DNA of 64,000 nucleotides from Pseudoxanthomonas sp. PXM03 (GCF_014852005.1 NZ_JACVAU010000001.1:332001-396000); one strand, 5' to 3'; shown: positions 1-9,009, numbered from the stretch's first letter. The notes: generated from the letters alone by a model not told the origin. Made by a program: numbers and translations.

Positions 1-63
1 GATCAGTTCGGCCATCCTCGCGGCGCGCAGTAAGCCTTTCGGTGTAGAAAAATTCGAACCCAT
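1..63 (-). CDS. 5' end of an unidentified minus-strand gene (partial)
   Basis: The complement of the first 63 bases opens with ATG and reads M-G-S-N-F-S-T-P-K-G-L-L-R-A-A-R and on to the window edge without a stop. A strong ribosome binding site (GGAAGGAG, seven bases before the ATG) supports a real start. Only 21 residues are visible, too few to name a family. It is divergent from the SDR gene to its right, so both probably share the intergenic control region. Confidence 0.6.
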   Translation of the reverse strand, partial: MGSNFSTPKGLLRAARMAELI

Positions 64-336
64 AAAGCTCTCCTTCCGAGGGTGCGGACCATATATCACC
101 ACAGAGCGCTAGCGGGCAAAACCAACGGATAGGAATAGGCAAGGTCGGCAGAAGATCCGGTCTTAGCGCTGGCAGCGGACGCTCCTACGATGACTCCATC
201 TGGTCGCAGTAAGGCCACCCCGGAACCAACTGAGGATCGCCTAATGACTCGGTTAGTCGCATGGCTAGTCCTGATCTTCTTCAACGCAGCCGTTTCCCGC
301 GCCGAAAGAGCGCACATCCAATAAGGAACCCTACAC
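64..336. other. Divergent intergenic region, no intact gene
   Basis: These 273 bases separate a partial minus-strand gene from the SDR gene. They must hold both promoters, but I see no clear -35/-10 pair or operator palindrome. A minus-strand frame over about 96-260 contains 'ALLRPDGVIVGA', faintly like the C-terminal tail of FAD-dependent aromatic monooxygenases. It is too short to call. Confidence 0.4.
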
Positions 337-1074
337 ATGAATGCCATTCCCAATTCCAAAGTAGTCCTGGTCACGGGCGCAAGCAGTGGCATCGGAGAGG
401 CCACCGCGCGGCTGCTGGCCGCACGAGGCCATCGCCTGGTCCTGGGGGCGCGCCGCACCGAGCGATTGGAGGCCCTCGCGTCGGAGATCCGCACGGCAGG
501 TGGCCAAGCTGAGTATCGCGCACTGGACGTTACCCGCTTGGAGGACATGCGAGCGTTCATCGCATTCGCCGAATCCCTCTGCGGCCCGCCCGATGTCATC
601 GTGAACAATGCTGGCGTGATGCCGCTGTCGCCGCTCAGTGCGCTCAAGGTCGACGAATGGGACCGCATGATCGATGTCAATGTGCGGGGTGTGCTGCACG
701 GTATCGCGGCTGCTCTGCCTGGCATGGAAGCCCGCGGTAGCGGGCATGTGATCAACGTCTCTTCCATTGGGGGCCATGCCGTATCGCCCACTGCCGCCGT
801 CTACTGCGCCACCAAGTTCGCGGTCCGCGCCATTTCCGAGGGGCTACGTCAGGAGACGGACAAGGTCCGGGTGACGGTGGTTTCTCCCGGGGTGGTGGAG
901 TCGGAGCTGGCGGATTCCATCTCCGATGCACAGGCCCGGGACGCCATGAAGTCCTTCCGCCGCATCGCGCTTTCGCCGGAAGCCATCGCTCGTGCCATCG
1001 CCTACGCGATTGACCAACCGGACGATGTCGATGTCAGCGAACTAATTGTCCGACCCACCGCCAGCCCGTACTGA
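337..1074 (+). CDS. SDR family oxidoreductase
   Basis: A classical short-chain dehydrogenase/reductase of 245 residues, the usual length. The NAD(P)-binding motif TGASSGIG is at residues 13-20, NNAG at 90-93, and the catalytic YCATK (Tyr156, Lys160) follows the serine-containing strand 'INVSS'. The 'GARR' after the second strand favours NADP(H). The substrate cannot be read from sequence; the family reduces carbonyls or oxidises alcohols in the cytoplasm. It begins a plus-strand run with the Atu4866-like, DUF1330 and CMD-family genes, separated by short gaps, so they are probably one transcript. Confidence 0.93.
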   Translation: MNAIPNSKVVLVTGASSGIGEATARLLAARGHRLVLGARRTERLEALASEIRTAGGQAEYRALDVTRLEDMRAFIAFAESLCGPPDVIVNNAGVMPLSPLSALKVDEWDRMIDVNVRGVLHGIAAALPGMEARGSGHVINVSSIGGHAVSPTAAVYCATKFAVRAISEGLRQETDKVRVTVVSPGVVESELADSISDAQARDAMKSFRRIALSPEAIARAIAYAIDQPDDVDVSELIVRPTASPY

Positions 1075-1078
1075 GCAT

Positions 1079-1333
1079 ATGAACATGACGACGAACACAA
1101 ACCATCCCTATGCAGGCATGTGGGTGACTGCGGACGGGTATATACGTCACGAGCTGCTGCCCAATGGCCGCTACGACGAAGCGAGGGGCCGCAAGCAGAG
1201 CGCCTACCAAGGCCGCTATTCCATCACAGGCAACCACATCGACTACGTCGACGATACGGGCTTCACCGCAGACGGCGAGTTTGTAGATGACATCCTCTAT
1301 CACGCCGGCATGGTGCTCTACCGTCAACGATGA
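1079..1333 (+). CDS. Atu4866-domain protein
   Basis: An 84-residue cytoplasmic protein of the small beta-barrel family typified by Agrobacterium Atu4866. It carries the family hallmarks 'HPYAGMWVTADG', 'ELLPNGRYDEARG' and 'DYVDDTGFTADGEF'. No biochemical function is established for the family. Its genes commonly sit beside SDR, DoxX and LysR genes, as here. I chose the ATG at 1079, four bases after the SDR stop; an in-frame ATG at 1085 is an alternative. The tight spacing implies co-translation with the SDR. Confidence 0.85.
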   Translation: MNMTTNTNHPYAGMWVTADGYIRHELLPNGRYDEARGRKQSAYQGRYSITGNHIDYVDDTGFTADGEFVDDILYHAGMVLYRQR

Positions 1334-1366
1334 AAAATGAACTAACCAAACAGGAGAAGGCTGAAA

Positions 1367-1654
1367 ATGGCCGCTTATCTAGTGGGAAACATCGAGATTC
1401 AAGACGAATACACGATCGAGGAGTACCGTCGCCGTGCGCTACCCCTTGTGGAGAAGTTCGGCGGGAAGCCGCTGGTCATCGACGCCACGCCTGTCTACTT
1501 CGAGGGCAACTGGATCCCGCGCAACATGATTCTTCTGGAGTTTCCGAACATGGCGGCGATTCGTGGGCTACTCACGTCCGAGGAGTACGCGCCGCTTGCC
1601 ATCATGCGCCAAGCCAGTACGCATAGCGACCTGGTCGCTTTCAGTGAACAGTAA
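1367..1654 (+). CDS. DUF1330 family protein
   Basis: A 95-residue protein with the DUF1330 ferredoxin-like dimeric alpha/beta barrel pattern: 'AAYLVGNIEIQDEYTIEEYR' at the N-terminus, 'LPLVEKFGGKPLVIDA' in the middle and 'ILLEFPNMAAIRGLL' towards the C-terminus. The family is structurally related to antibiotic-biosynthesis monooxygenases and muconolactone isomerase-like folds, but no reaction is assigned. An AGGAG lies about ten bases before the ATG. It fits the island theme of small aromatic/quinone-linked proteins. Confidence 0.88.
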   Translation: MAAYLVGNIEIQDEYTIEEYRRRALPLVEKFGGKPLVIDATPVYFEGNWIPRNMILLEFPNMAAIRGLLTSEEYAPLAIMRQASTHSDLVAFSEQ

Positions 1655-1680
1655 ATCGAAGTAGTAAAAGGAGACCGAAG

Positions 1681-2082
1681 ATGCCAAACCAGACAGATAG
1701 ACTTGCCACCGGTCTTGCGACGATTCAAAGCATTACCGGTCAGAGCGGCCAAAGTGTGGTCGAGAGTCTCAAAGACATAGCGCCCGACTTTGCAGACTGG
1801 ATCGTTGCATTCGCCTATGGCGATGTCATGTCCCGGTCGGGACTGGACAAACCGACGCGTCAGATCGCCACCATCGCTGCCCTAACTGCTTTGGGCACTG
1901 CAGCCGCCCAACTGAAGGTCCACATCAACGGTGCACTGAATGTTGGATGCACGCCCCAGGCGATCACCGAGACCATCTTGCAGATGGCCGTGTATGCCGG
2001 ATTTCCAGCAACCATTAACGGGCTCGCCGTAGCGCGAGAAGTGTTTCAAGAACGCGGCGTTTCCTTAGCCGGGGCAGGGTGA
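1681..2082 (+). CDS. Carboxymuconolactone decarboxylase family protein
   Basis: A 133-residue all-helical protein of the CMD/AhpD superfamily, of YurZ/PcaC-like length. Signature segments are 'FADWIVAFAYGDVMSR', 'RQIATIAALTALG' and 'LKVHINGALNVGCT', followed by 'ITETILQMAVYAGFPA'. It keeps the conserved His of the family but has no CxxC pair, so it is not an AhpD-type disulfide peroxidase. Decarboxylation or a non-enzymatic role is possible. A GGAGACC lies just before the ATG. It is last in the plus-strand run and converges on the next SDR gene. Confidence 0.88.
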   Translation: MPNQTDRLATGLATIQSITGQSGQSVVESLKDIAPDFADWIVAFAYGDVMSRSGLDKPTRQIATIAALTALGTAAAQLKVHINGALNVGCTPQAITETILQMAVYAGFPATINGLAVAREVFQERGVSLAGAG

Positions 2083-2191
2083 AAAGAGAATGAATCTACT
2101 GAGCACCAATAGTGGAGCTGGAGAGCGCTCATCTCCACGCCGTGGTGATTGACTAAGATTACGAGACCTCTTGAGGTGGGTCTCTTATGAG

Positions 2192-2980
2192 TTAGATCTC
2201 GAAGCCGCCAATCGTCATGCCGCCATCGACCACCAGAAGATGCCCATGCAGGTAGCTCGCTTCAGCGCTGCTCAACCAGATCGCTGCGTCGGCAATCTCG
2301 GCCGGAGTGGCGCCACGCTTAGCGGGGATGGCCTTTCGTGCCAGCTCCGCGAAAGCGGGATTCTGCTGGCTGTTTGCGACGACCATAGGGGTTTCGGTCC
2401 AGCCTGGCGCTATCGCGTTGACGCGGATGCCTCGCGCTGCATTCTCCATAGCGGCTACCCGTGTCAAACCATGGACGCCATGCTTGGAGGCAGCATAGGC
2501 CGACATGCCGCCGGGTCCCGTCAAGGCAGCGACAGATGCGGTGTTGACGATAGAGCCACCATCGCTTCGCAGCATGAGTGGGACCTCGTACTTTAAGCCA
2601 AGGAACACACTCTTGAGGTTGATGTCTAGAACGCGCGTGAAGTCATCCGTCGGGTAATCTTCGATGCGGTATGCCCCGCCAGTGATCCCGGCGTTGTTGA
2701 ACGCGACGTCCAGTCTCCCGGACTCGGCTTCGATATATGACAACAGGCCCGCTACCTGAGCCTCTTTAGAGACGTCCACCTGCTTGGTGCGCACGGAGCC
2801 AGCCAGGGCTTCACTAAGGACGAGTGTCTGGTTCAAGCCTTCACTGTTGACGTCGGCTGCGAAGACCAAAGCGCCTCGGCGTGCGAACCCCAGAGTGGCT
2901 TCCCGGCCGATACCTGAGCCGGCACCTGTGACGAGAACGGTCTTTCCGCTGAAGTCGGACCGTTCGGTATAAGTGGTCAT
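2192..2980 (-). CDS. SDR family oxidoreductase
   Basis: A 262-residue classical SDR with GAGSGIG at residues 19-25, NNAG at 95-98 and YAASK (Tyr162, Lys166). 'VFAADV' after the second strand suggests NAD(H) preference. The C-terminal 'SYLHGHLLVVDGGMTIG' is the standard family ending, so the protein is complete. It is the promoter-distal member of a minus-strand series with the F420-reductase-like, DoxX and pirin genes and ends 110 bases from the convergent CMD-family gene. Confidence 0.93.
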   Translation of the reverse strand: MTTYTERSDFSGKTVLVTGAGSGIGREATLGFARRGALVFAADVNSEGLNQTLVLSEALAGSVRTKQVDVSKEAQVAGLLSYIEAESGRLDVAFNNAGITGGAYRIEDYPTDDFTRVLDINLKSVFLGLKYEVPLMLRSDGGSIVNTASVAALTGPGGMSAYAASKHGVHGLTRVAAMENAARGIRVNAIAPGWTETPMVVANSQQNPAFAELARKAIPAKRGATPAEIADAAIWLSSAEASYLHGHLLVVDGGMTIGGFEI

Positions 2981-2991
2981 GACAGGTTTCC

Positions 2992-3585
2992 TCAGTACTT
3001 GATCAAGTTGTGAACCATAAGAGGTCCGCCGAAATGCTGAAGCCGTCCCCCTTGGTTGAGCGAGCCCAGGTCAATGGCGCTGAAACCAAGCTGCTCGACC
3101 AGGGACGCGATCTGGTGGTTGGCATCGACGTGATCGCCGGAAACGAAAAGCGTCCGTCGACCGCCATTCTTGACAGGGTCTTGGGCTAGAACGGCGGCAG
3201 GCAGGGTGTTGAAAGCCTTTACAACCTGCGCTTCCGGTACCAATGAACTTATTACCTGGCTGGAGAGTCTGTCTCCCAGATCGATAGGGCGAAAGGAAGG
3301 AAACTCGATTGCATTGGTCGCGTCGACCAAGATGCGGCCTTTCCAATCGCTTGAGTTAGCGAGAACTTGCGGTGCTGCGGAGAAGGGAACAGCGAGAATG
3401 ACGATGTCTGCCCGCAGAGCCTGCTCGCTAGAGGCTGGCTCGATGTAATCCCCAAACTTACGACTGAGTTCATGCAGCGAGGTAGGGCCTCGTGAGTTCG
3501 CTACTTTCACGCGGATGGAAGCACGAGCGAACTGGGTCGCGAGAGCGCTACCGATAGCGCCTGAACCAATGATTGCGTAATTCAT
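2992..3585 (-). CDS. NADPH-dependent F420 reductase-like oxidoreductase
   Basis: A 197-residue protein with an N-terminal Rossmann motif 'YAIIGSGAIGSALA' (residues 3-16) and the NADP-preferring 'ANSRGP' after strand two. 'DIVILAVPFSA', 'ILVDATNA' and 'VVKAFNTLPA' follow, the pattern of the F420_oxidored/NpdG-like and 6-phosphogluconate dehydrogenase-like NAD-binding family. In bacteria without F420 these proteins are putative NADPH reductases of unknown substrate. It is 11 bases upstream of the SDR gene start, indicating one transcript. Confidence 0.87.
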   Translation of the reverse strand: MNYAIIGSGAIGSALATQFARASIRVKVANSRGPTSLHELSRKFGDYIEPASSEQALRADIVILAVPFSAAPQVLANSSDWKGRILVDATNAIEFPSFRPIDLGDRLSSQVISSLVPEAQVVKAFNTLPAAVLAQDPVKNGGRRTLFVSGDHVDANHQIASLVEQLGFSAIDLGSLNQGGRLQHFGGPLMVHNLIKY

Positions 3586-3636
3586 GAGAGTGCTCAGTAG
3601 TGGCGCCGGGTATGACCGACGCGCAGGAGGAGAGGC

Positions 3637-4056
3637 TTACTTGCCGGATTTGGCATCGATGCTGAATCGGCCGGCGCCATTCGCTACCAGTAGCAGGAAT
3701 GCACCGGCGATCGAGATGTTCTTCAGAAACATGATCGTCTGCATCTGATCCGCAAAGTTGTTGTGGAAGACCAGTCCTGTGACCAATGTGAAGCCAGCCA
3801 GAAGCGCGGCAATGATGCGCGTCTTGAAGCCGAGGATGATGGCTGCCGCCCCCAACACTTCCAGAGCGATAACGGCTGGAAGTGCAACTCCGGGTACGCC
3901 CATAGAGGCCATATAGCCAGCCGTCGCCTCATAGGCGCTGATCTTGCCCAGGCCGGACATGAGAAAGAGCACGACGAGAAGGATGCGCCCAACGAACTCG
4001 GCACCATTGCGGGCGAAAGTGTGGCTGCTGGGCGTTGTGTTAGCGATGGCGGACAT
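3637..4056 (-). CDS. DoxX family membrane protein
   Basis: A 139-residue inner-membrane protein with four hydrophobic segments. The conserved DoxX start 'GRILLVVLFLMSGLGKI' is at about residues 24-40, then 'LEVLGAAAIILGFKTR', a third helix and 'FLKNISIAGAFLLL'. DoxX proteins are linked to quinone and thiol redox chemistry, but biochemical roles are poorly defined. A second DoxX gene lies at 13116 in the same island. A GGAGATAC precedes the ATG. It is probably in one operon with the flanking pirin and F420-reductase-like genes. Confidence 0.92.
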   Translation of the reverse strand: MSAIANTTPSSHTFARNGAEFVGRILLVVLFLMSGLGKISAYEATAGYMASMGVPGVALPAVIALEVLGAAAIILGFKTRIIAALLAGFTLVTGLVFHNNFADQMQTIMFLKNISIAGAFLLLVANGAGRFSIDAKSGK

Positions 4057-4115
4057 GTTGTATCTCCTGTGGAATAGTGTTTGGTTTGTAAGTAGATGTT
4101 ATGAATCGCTTGAAC

Positions 4116-4976
4116 TTAGCGAAGGCGACCCGCTGCACGAAGGATTTCGCCAATGCGCTTGATCTCGGCTTCGCCTTTCTCAAGAGCATTCGGATTGGTG
4201 TGGACCGAGTAGTACCCGGTCACCAGATCGTGTGGGTGCTTGATCGCGGTGCCGATCACGAAGGAAGTCTTTCCGTGCGCGGTGAACTCCAGCGCTGCGT
4301 CAGATTCGTCGAAGACCGCGATATCTCCAGCGTTGATGACATCAGGCGTATGTGCCGCACCCTCATACACGGAAATCCAACCGACGGTGTGTCCTTGAGG
4401 CGGCTGATAACGCCACGTTTCGCCGTCTTCGAGACGGACATGGAAGTAGTTGATGTTCTCGGGCGCGCGGATGGGGCTGCGCGCTTGGCCGTACTGTCCT
4501 AGCACGACCGTGACCGGCCCTTCGCTTTGCACCTGCTCGGGAGGGATGTACTGGCCCTCGGCAGGAGAGTTCTCAAGAGCTGCCGGCAGCGCCAACCACA
4601 GTTGGAAGAACCTTAGCGGGTCGGAGGTGTAGACCCTTCCGTCATGCCAGGCCCCAGCACCGGCCTTCATCCACTCGAGGCCGCCGGCCGGTACCTGACC
4701 GGCTTGGCCGGTGGTGTCCTCGTACTGGAGGCCACCGCTGAGCGCAACAGTGAGCGTGGCAATACCCGAATGCGGATGGATCCCGAAGAACGTGTCGCCG
4801 GTAGGGGGAAGCTCGCCGTAATCCAGGAACACAAACGGCTTGATAAGTTGGCCCAAGTCGGACGGGTTGACCAACCTGGTGATCGGGCCGCGGGTATTGC
4901 CGCGGCCTTGGAAGACGATCCGGCGCGCGGGGGAGAGCGTCTCGGGCTTCGGTGTCTTGAGTGTCAAGCGGGTCAT
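4116..4976 (-). CDS. Pirin family protein
   Basis: A 286-residue bicupin of the pirin family. The N-terminal cupin carries 'DPHSG'-region chemistry in the form 'FGIHPHSGIATLTVALSGG' with metal-binding histidines, then 'GLEWMKAGAGAWHDG' and 'FFQLWLALPA'. Pirins bind iron; some have quercetinase activity and others act as redox sensors or cofactors. It heads a minus-strand run with DoxX, F420-reductase-like and SDR genes and is divergent from the LysR gene at 5072, which is the obvious candidate regulator. Confidence 0.93.
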   Translation of the reverse strand: MTRLTLKTPKPETLSPARRIVFQGRGNTRGPITRLVNPSDLGQLIKPFVFLDYGELPPTGDTFFGIHPHSGIATLTVALSGGLQYEDTTGQAGQVPAGGLEWMKAGAGAWHDGRVYTSDPLRFFQLWLALPAALENSPAEGQYIPPEQVQSEGPVTVVLGQYGQARSPIRAPENINYFHVRLEDGETWRYQPPQGHTVGWISVYEGAAHTPDVINAGDIAVFDESDAALEFTAHGKTSFVIGTAIKHPHDLVTGYYSVHTNPNALEKGEAEIKRIGEILRAAGRLR

Positions 4977-5071
4977 GGCGGCATCTCAGTGGAGGTGCCG
5001 CCAAATTAGGCTCGTCGGATGTATGTTGGTAGCCTATATTTAAAGATGTAATCCATCCAAGGGGTAGATAC
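4977..5071. promoter_or_regulatory. Divergent pirin/LysR control region
   Basis: This 95-bp AT-rich gap contains 'GTAGCCTATATTTAAAGATG', a stretch unlike the coding DNA around it. LysR-type regulators usually bind between their own gene and a divergent target, so an operator with a T-N11-A core is expected here. Several matches to that loose core exist, so I do not name one. Confidence 0.5.
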
Positions 5072-5959
5072 ATGCTCGACGGAGTCACGTTGGACCAGCT
5101 ACGGACCTTCATTGCAGCTGCAGAGCAGGGCAGCTTTTCAGCGGCCGGACGCAAGCTCAGGCGAGCCCAGTCGGTAGTCAGTCATACCTTGGCCAATCTT
5201 GAGGGCCAATTGGGCGTTGCCCTATTCGATCGCAGCGGGCGCTATCCACAGCTGACCGAAGAGGGGCAGTTCCTGTTGCGTGATGCACGTGCCGTCGCCG
5301 ATCACATGGATGACTTCAAAGCCAGGGCGCGGTCTATGCGAGAGGGCTTGGAGCCCGAGCTTTCAGCGGTGATGGACGTCATGTACCCCATGTCTGCCAT
5401 TACCCACGCCATGGGTCAATGTCAGCATTTGTTTCCGAAAACGCCATTGCGGCTTTACGTTGAGGCGCTAGGTGGCGTGGTTCAGCCTGTTCTGGACGGA
5501 TCCTGCCGCATCGGTGTCATTGGATCCCTCCCAACGGTGCCGGAGGAACTGACTGCCGAGCCACTGGCCCTGGTTCCATTTGCTACCGTCGTTTCGCCAC
5601 AGCATGCGTTGGCTACAAGCAAGAAGCCGCTTCCAAATGCCGAGCTCAGCAAGCATGTTCAGCTTGTACTGACGGACCGTACATCGCTAACGTCCGGCCG
5701 GTCATTTGGCGTGATCTCGCCACTCGTGTGGCGATTGGCGGACCTCGGGGCAAAGCACGCCTTTCTGCGCGCCGGCTTTGGTTGGGGTCATATGCCCGTG
5801 CACATGGTTCAGGACGACTTGGATAAAGGGCTGCTCATCGAGATTCGAACGCATGCAAACGCAAAGACACGCGCCAGCCTTGAGATGCAGGCGGTATATC
5901 GAAAGGATGCGCCGCCAGGTCCCATAGGGCGCGCATTCATTGAGGCGCTCAAGCACTAG
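5072..5959 (+). CDS. LysR family transcriptional regulator
   Basis: A 295-residue LysR-type regulator. The N-terminal winged helix-turn-helix reads 'LDQLRTFIAAAEQGSFSAAG' then 'SVVSHTLANLEGQLGVALFD' (residues 6-52), and the remainder is the substrate-binding domain. 'GFGWGHMPVHMVQDDL' near residue 235 is the usual effector-domain segment. It is divergent from the pirin-DoxX-reductase-SDR series, which it probably controls in response to a small, perhaps aromatic or quinone, inducer (inference). Confidence 0.95.
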   Translation: MLDGVTLDQLRTFIAAAEQGSFSAAGRKLRRAQSVVSHTLANLEGQLGVALFDRSGRYPQLTEEGQFLLRDARAVADHMDDFKARARSMREGLEPELSAVMDVMYPMSAITHAMGQCQHLFPKTPLRLYVEALGGVVQPVLDGSCRIGVIGSLPTVPEELTAEPLALVPFATVVSPQHALATSKKPLPNAELSKHVQLVLTDRTSLTSGRSFGVISPLVWRLADLGAKHAFLRAGFGWGHMPVHMVQDDLDKGLLIEIRTHANAKTRASLEMQAVYRKDAPPGPIGRAFIEALKH

Positions 5960-5978
5960 TACTGCATTCGTATTCGTA

Positions 5979-5998
5979 CCCACCCTGATCAGGGTGGG
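5979..5998. promoter_or_regulatory. 20-bp perfect palindrome before the sensor kinase
   Basis: The sequence CCCACCCTGATCAGGGTGGG is a perfect dyad between the LysR stop and the kinase start. It has no T-run behind it on either strand, so it is a poor Rho-independent terminator. An operator for the kinase gene, or a short hairpin with a GATC loop ending the LysR mRNA, are both possible. Confidence 0.5.
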
Positions 5999-6012
5999 AG
6001 TAAGGTCCTTAG

Positions 6013-9009
6013 ATGAGAAGTAGTACTGTGAGGAAGTTGTTTCTATACCTTGTGTTGAAGGCGCTGTTCTTGACCGTGCCTGCTCAACAAGCTTGCGCAC
6101 AGCAAGCCTCAGTCATCGTTGATCGCTATAAGGTCGATACCTGGCGCTCGCAGGAAGAGGTAAGGCTGGCCTTCACGTCAAACCTAGTACAGACGCGAGA
6201 AGGCTACCTCTGGCTGTCTTCGCAATCAGGCTTGGTCCGATTTGACGGCGTTCGGTTCAAGGCATTCACGGCAGAGAATTCGCCCGCTCTCCGAGGACAT
6301 ACGCGCCTCATTACCATTCCACTTGCCCAGGACCGAGACGGCGGCCTTTGGGTTGGGAGTGGTAGCGGCCTTTTTCGCGTCGCTGGTGACAACGTCAAGC
6401 TGATTGCGACGAACGCTGCTTTCAAGTCAGACATCGTTAACGCCGCCGCCGTCGATCCGCAGAACAGGTTGTGGGCGGTGACCCGAAGCGGTCGCGTATT
6501 TGTCATCGATCGAAGTGGCAAGCAACGCGAACTTGAGGGGACGCTTGTGAGCTACTCGGGCAGTAGCATGACGGTGGACAACAATGGTGATATCTGGATC
6601 GCCGCTGGAGAGGGGGCAATCTATCGAATACGCGACGGGCAACTGAAGCGTATCCGGCTGCCAGATGGGGCCCAAGTGCAAGATCCAAGTCGCGTTTACG
6701 CTACTCGCGATGGCGCTGTTTGGTTCGGCACGCAGACGGCGATTGCAAGATGGAAGGGAGATCGCATCGACTACTTTCCGCTACCAACGACTAATGGCTT
6801 CGGTGCTGTTACTGCCTTGGCAGAAGACACCGACGGCAGGATGTGGGTGGGGTCATATGGTGCCGGCCTGCATTGGTTTGATGGCAAGGAGTTCTCTTCT
6901 TTCACCAGGGCAGACGGACTTTCAGATGATCGAATCATCGACATCCTGCCCGATCACCAAGGCAATATGTGGGTCGCAACCCGTGATGGTTTGAATCGAT
7001 TCCGACCACTGCAGGTGGAAGCTTTCACCGCGCGAACGGGGCTGCCCAGTGACATGCCCGGCGGAATGGTACGAGACAATGAGGGAGGGGTCTGGTTGGC
7101 GCCGCCCACCGGGGGGCTGTTCCATGGGCACATCCGAGATGCAGCCTCGTCCTTCCGCCGTGTAGGCAAAAGCCCGGCCGATCTGGTGCTCTCCCTGGCG
7201 CCGGCACGAAAAGGTGGTGTATGGGTCGGACGCCCGAACGGTGTCGTCTCTCGCTATTCGGGTGGCAACACGAGCGTTTTGGGGGGGGTCAAAGGACTGC
7301 CACCAGTTACAGATCTACTCGAGGACACATCCGGTGCCCTTTGGATCGCGACGTGGCGCGGCCTCTATCGCGGGCACGACGGGCAGCTTGAGCCTATCGA
7401 GCAGAAGGATGACTTCATCCTTCGTCTTTTTCAGGATGCTGCCGGAGCAGTCTGGGTCGCAAGTTTGACTGGCGTGACCCGCATCGACCCTGCCGGACAT
7501 CAGACCTTTACCCAATGGCCGATGCCTCAGCAGACGGGTATCAGGCCGAATGTCATCTTCGAAGCACCTAAGGGAACGGTTTGGGTTGGCTCCGACGAAG
7601 GTCTAGTCCGCGTGGGAGGCGGTCGCACGACCATCGTCGCGGTTGAAGAAGGTCTGCCTGAGAGTTGGGTTGGTGCGGGAGAAACCGACGGAGTAGGCCG
7701 GCTTTGGCTAGGGCAATTGGGTGGCCTCACCCGCATCAAGATTGAAGAGCTGATCTCTGTAGCTGACGGCAAACTTGCCAGTCTTCTTGACGTGGGTAGT
7801 TTCAAACCCCTTGACGGTCTGCCAGGCGGAGATCCCGCTGCATGGCCACATCCATGGTCCTATCGAGATCCGAACGGCAAATTGTGGTTTGCCATGGGCC
7901 ACGGCATCGTGGCGCTGAATCCAGAAACGGCCAAGCCTATAGGCGCAGCGCCTAAGGTTTACATCGATGAAGCTTTTGTCGACGGCACACGGAAAAGCGA
8001 TCTAGACAGCTTGGTCATTGAGCCGGGAAGCCGTCGCATAGATATCCGCTATACGGGTGTTGACCTCACTCATGGGCCAGATGTCCGCTTTCGGTACCGT
8101 TTGGACGGATTCGATCCTGACTGGATCGATGCGGGCACACAGCGGGTGGCTTCCTACACACGTCTTGCGCCCGGAACTTACAAGTTCCGCGTGTCTGCAA
8201 AGGACGTGCGAGGACAATGGTCGCCGACAGAAGCCAGTATTTCTCTTCGCGTACTGGCGCCGTTCTATCTCACCGCTTGGTTTATAGGCTTGGTGATACT
8301 GAGCCTAACCCTGGTGCTTTGGATGTATCACCGCGCGGCACTTCGCATTCGCGGTGCTGCGATCATGGAAGAGCGAACCCGTCTCGCCCGCGATATTCAC
8401 GATTCGCTCCTTCAGGGCTTCGGAGGAATCGCCCTTCAGCTGCATGCAGTTGACCAACGATTGGGTACTCACTCGCCGGAGAGAGCCAGCCTTGATCGCA
8501 TCCTGGGGTTGGTGGACAGAACGTTGACCGATGCACGAAAGGTTGTTTGGGATATCCGGCTTCCCAATGAGGCTGACGATCTCGCAGCCTCTCTACAACT
8601 CAGCGCTCACCGCATTCTGGCGGACACTGGAGCAGTAGTGAACTTTGCGCCCGCACAGGGAACAACGTACGAGCTATCTCTAAGCGTACGACAGCAGTGT
8701 CTGGCAATGGTTGAAGAGGCACTCGTCAATGTACGCAAGCATGCCGGCGCCTCTATCGTGGTAATCAAACTGGTGTACACATGGCAAGCGCTCTATATCA
8801 CCGTGACCGACGATGGTGCGGGGTTTGATGTGGACGAGGCCAGGCGGCGCAACGGCCATTGGGGTCTCCAGGGAATGCAGGAGCGCGCCAAAGCTATAGG
8901 CGCTCACGTCGAGGTGGAAAGCCAGCCGGGCGTGGGCACCACTATAGGCATTCAGGTACCCCGCCGGCGCTGGCTTCGCTGGGGCCTCCTACCCGGCAGC
9001 CGGGCTTAG
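6013..9009 (+). CDS. Reg_prop (ligand-binding propeller) sensor histidine kinase
   Basis: A 998-residue sensor of hybrid-like layout but without a receiver domain. A signal sequence comes first, then about 14 two-bladed propeller repeats of the Reg_prop type ('GYLWLSSQSGLVRFDG', 'GGLWVGSGSGLFR'). A Y_Y_Y domain ('FRYRLDGFDPDWIDAG'), one membrane helix near 755-775, a HisKA_3 dimerisation domain ('ARDIHDSLLQGFGG', phospho-accepting His796) and an HATPase domain ('DDGAGFD', 'GLQGMQERA') follow. The periplasmic propeller is the sensor. The NarL-type regulator 73 bases downstream is the expected partner. Confidence 0.95.
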   Translation: MRSSTVRKLFLYLVLKALFLTVPAQQACAQQASVIVDRYKVDTWRSQEEVRLAFTSNLVQTREGYLWLSSQSGLVRFDGVRFKAFTAENSPALRGHTRLITIPLAQDRDGGLWVGSGSGLFRVAGDNVKLIATNAAFKSDIVNAAAVDPQNRLWAVTRSGRVFVIDRSGKQRELEGTLVSYSGSSMTVDNNGDIWIAAGEGAIYRIRDGQLKRIRLPDGAQVQDPSRVYATRDGAVWFGTQTAIARWKGDRIDYFPLPTTNGFGAVTALAEDTDGRMWVGSYGAGLHWFDGKEFSSFTRADGLSDDRIIDILPDHQGNMWVATRDGLNRFRPLQVEAFTARTGLPSDMPGGMVRDNEGGVWLAPPTGGLFHGHIRDAASSFRRVGKSPADLVLSLAPARKGGVWVGRPNGVVSRYSGGNTSVLGGVKGLPPVTDLLEDTSGALWIATWRGLYRGHDGQLEPIEQKDDFILRLFQDAAGAVWVASLTGVTRIDPAGHQTFTQWPMPQQTGIRPNVIFEAPKGTVWVGSDEGLVRVGGGRTTIVAVEEGLPESWVGAGETDGVGRLWLGQLGGLTRIKIEELISVADGKLASLLDVGSFKPLDGLPGGDPAAWPHPWSYRDPNGKLWFAMGHGIVALNPETAKPIGAAPKVYIDEAFVDGTRKSDLDSLVIEPGSRRIDIRYTGVDLTHGPDVRFRYRLDGFDPDWIDAGTQRVASYTRLAPGTYKFRVSAKDVRGQWSPTEASISLRVLAPFYLTAWFIGLVILSLTLVLWMYHRAALRIRGAAIMEERTRLARDIHDSLLQGFGGIALQLHAVDQRLGTHSPERASLDRILGLVDRTLTDARKVVWDIRLPNEADDLAASLQLSAHRILADTGAVVNFAPAQGTTYELSLSVRQQCLAMVEEALVNVRKHAGASIVVIKLVYTWQALYITVTDDGAGFDVDEARRRNGHWGLQGMQERAKAIGAHVEVESQPGVGTTIGIQVPRRRWLRWGLLPGSRA

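Noticed and set aside
96-260. Minus-strand tail 'ALLRPDGVIVGA' resembling the end of an FAD-dependent aromatic monooxygenase
   Set aside because: About 50 residues with one weak motif and no upstream homology on the same strand, because the frame runs into the complement of the SDR gene.
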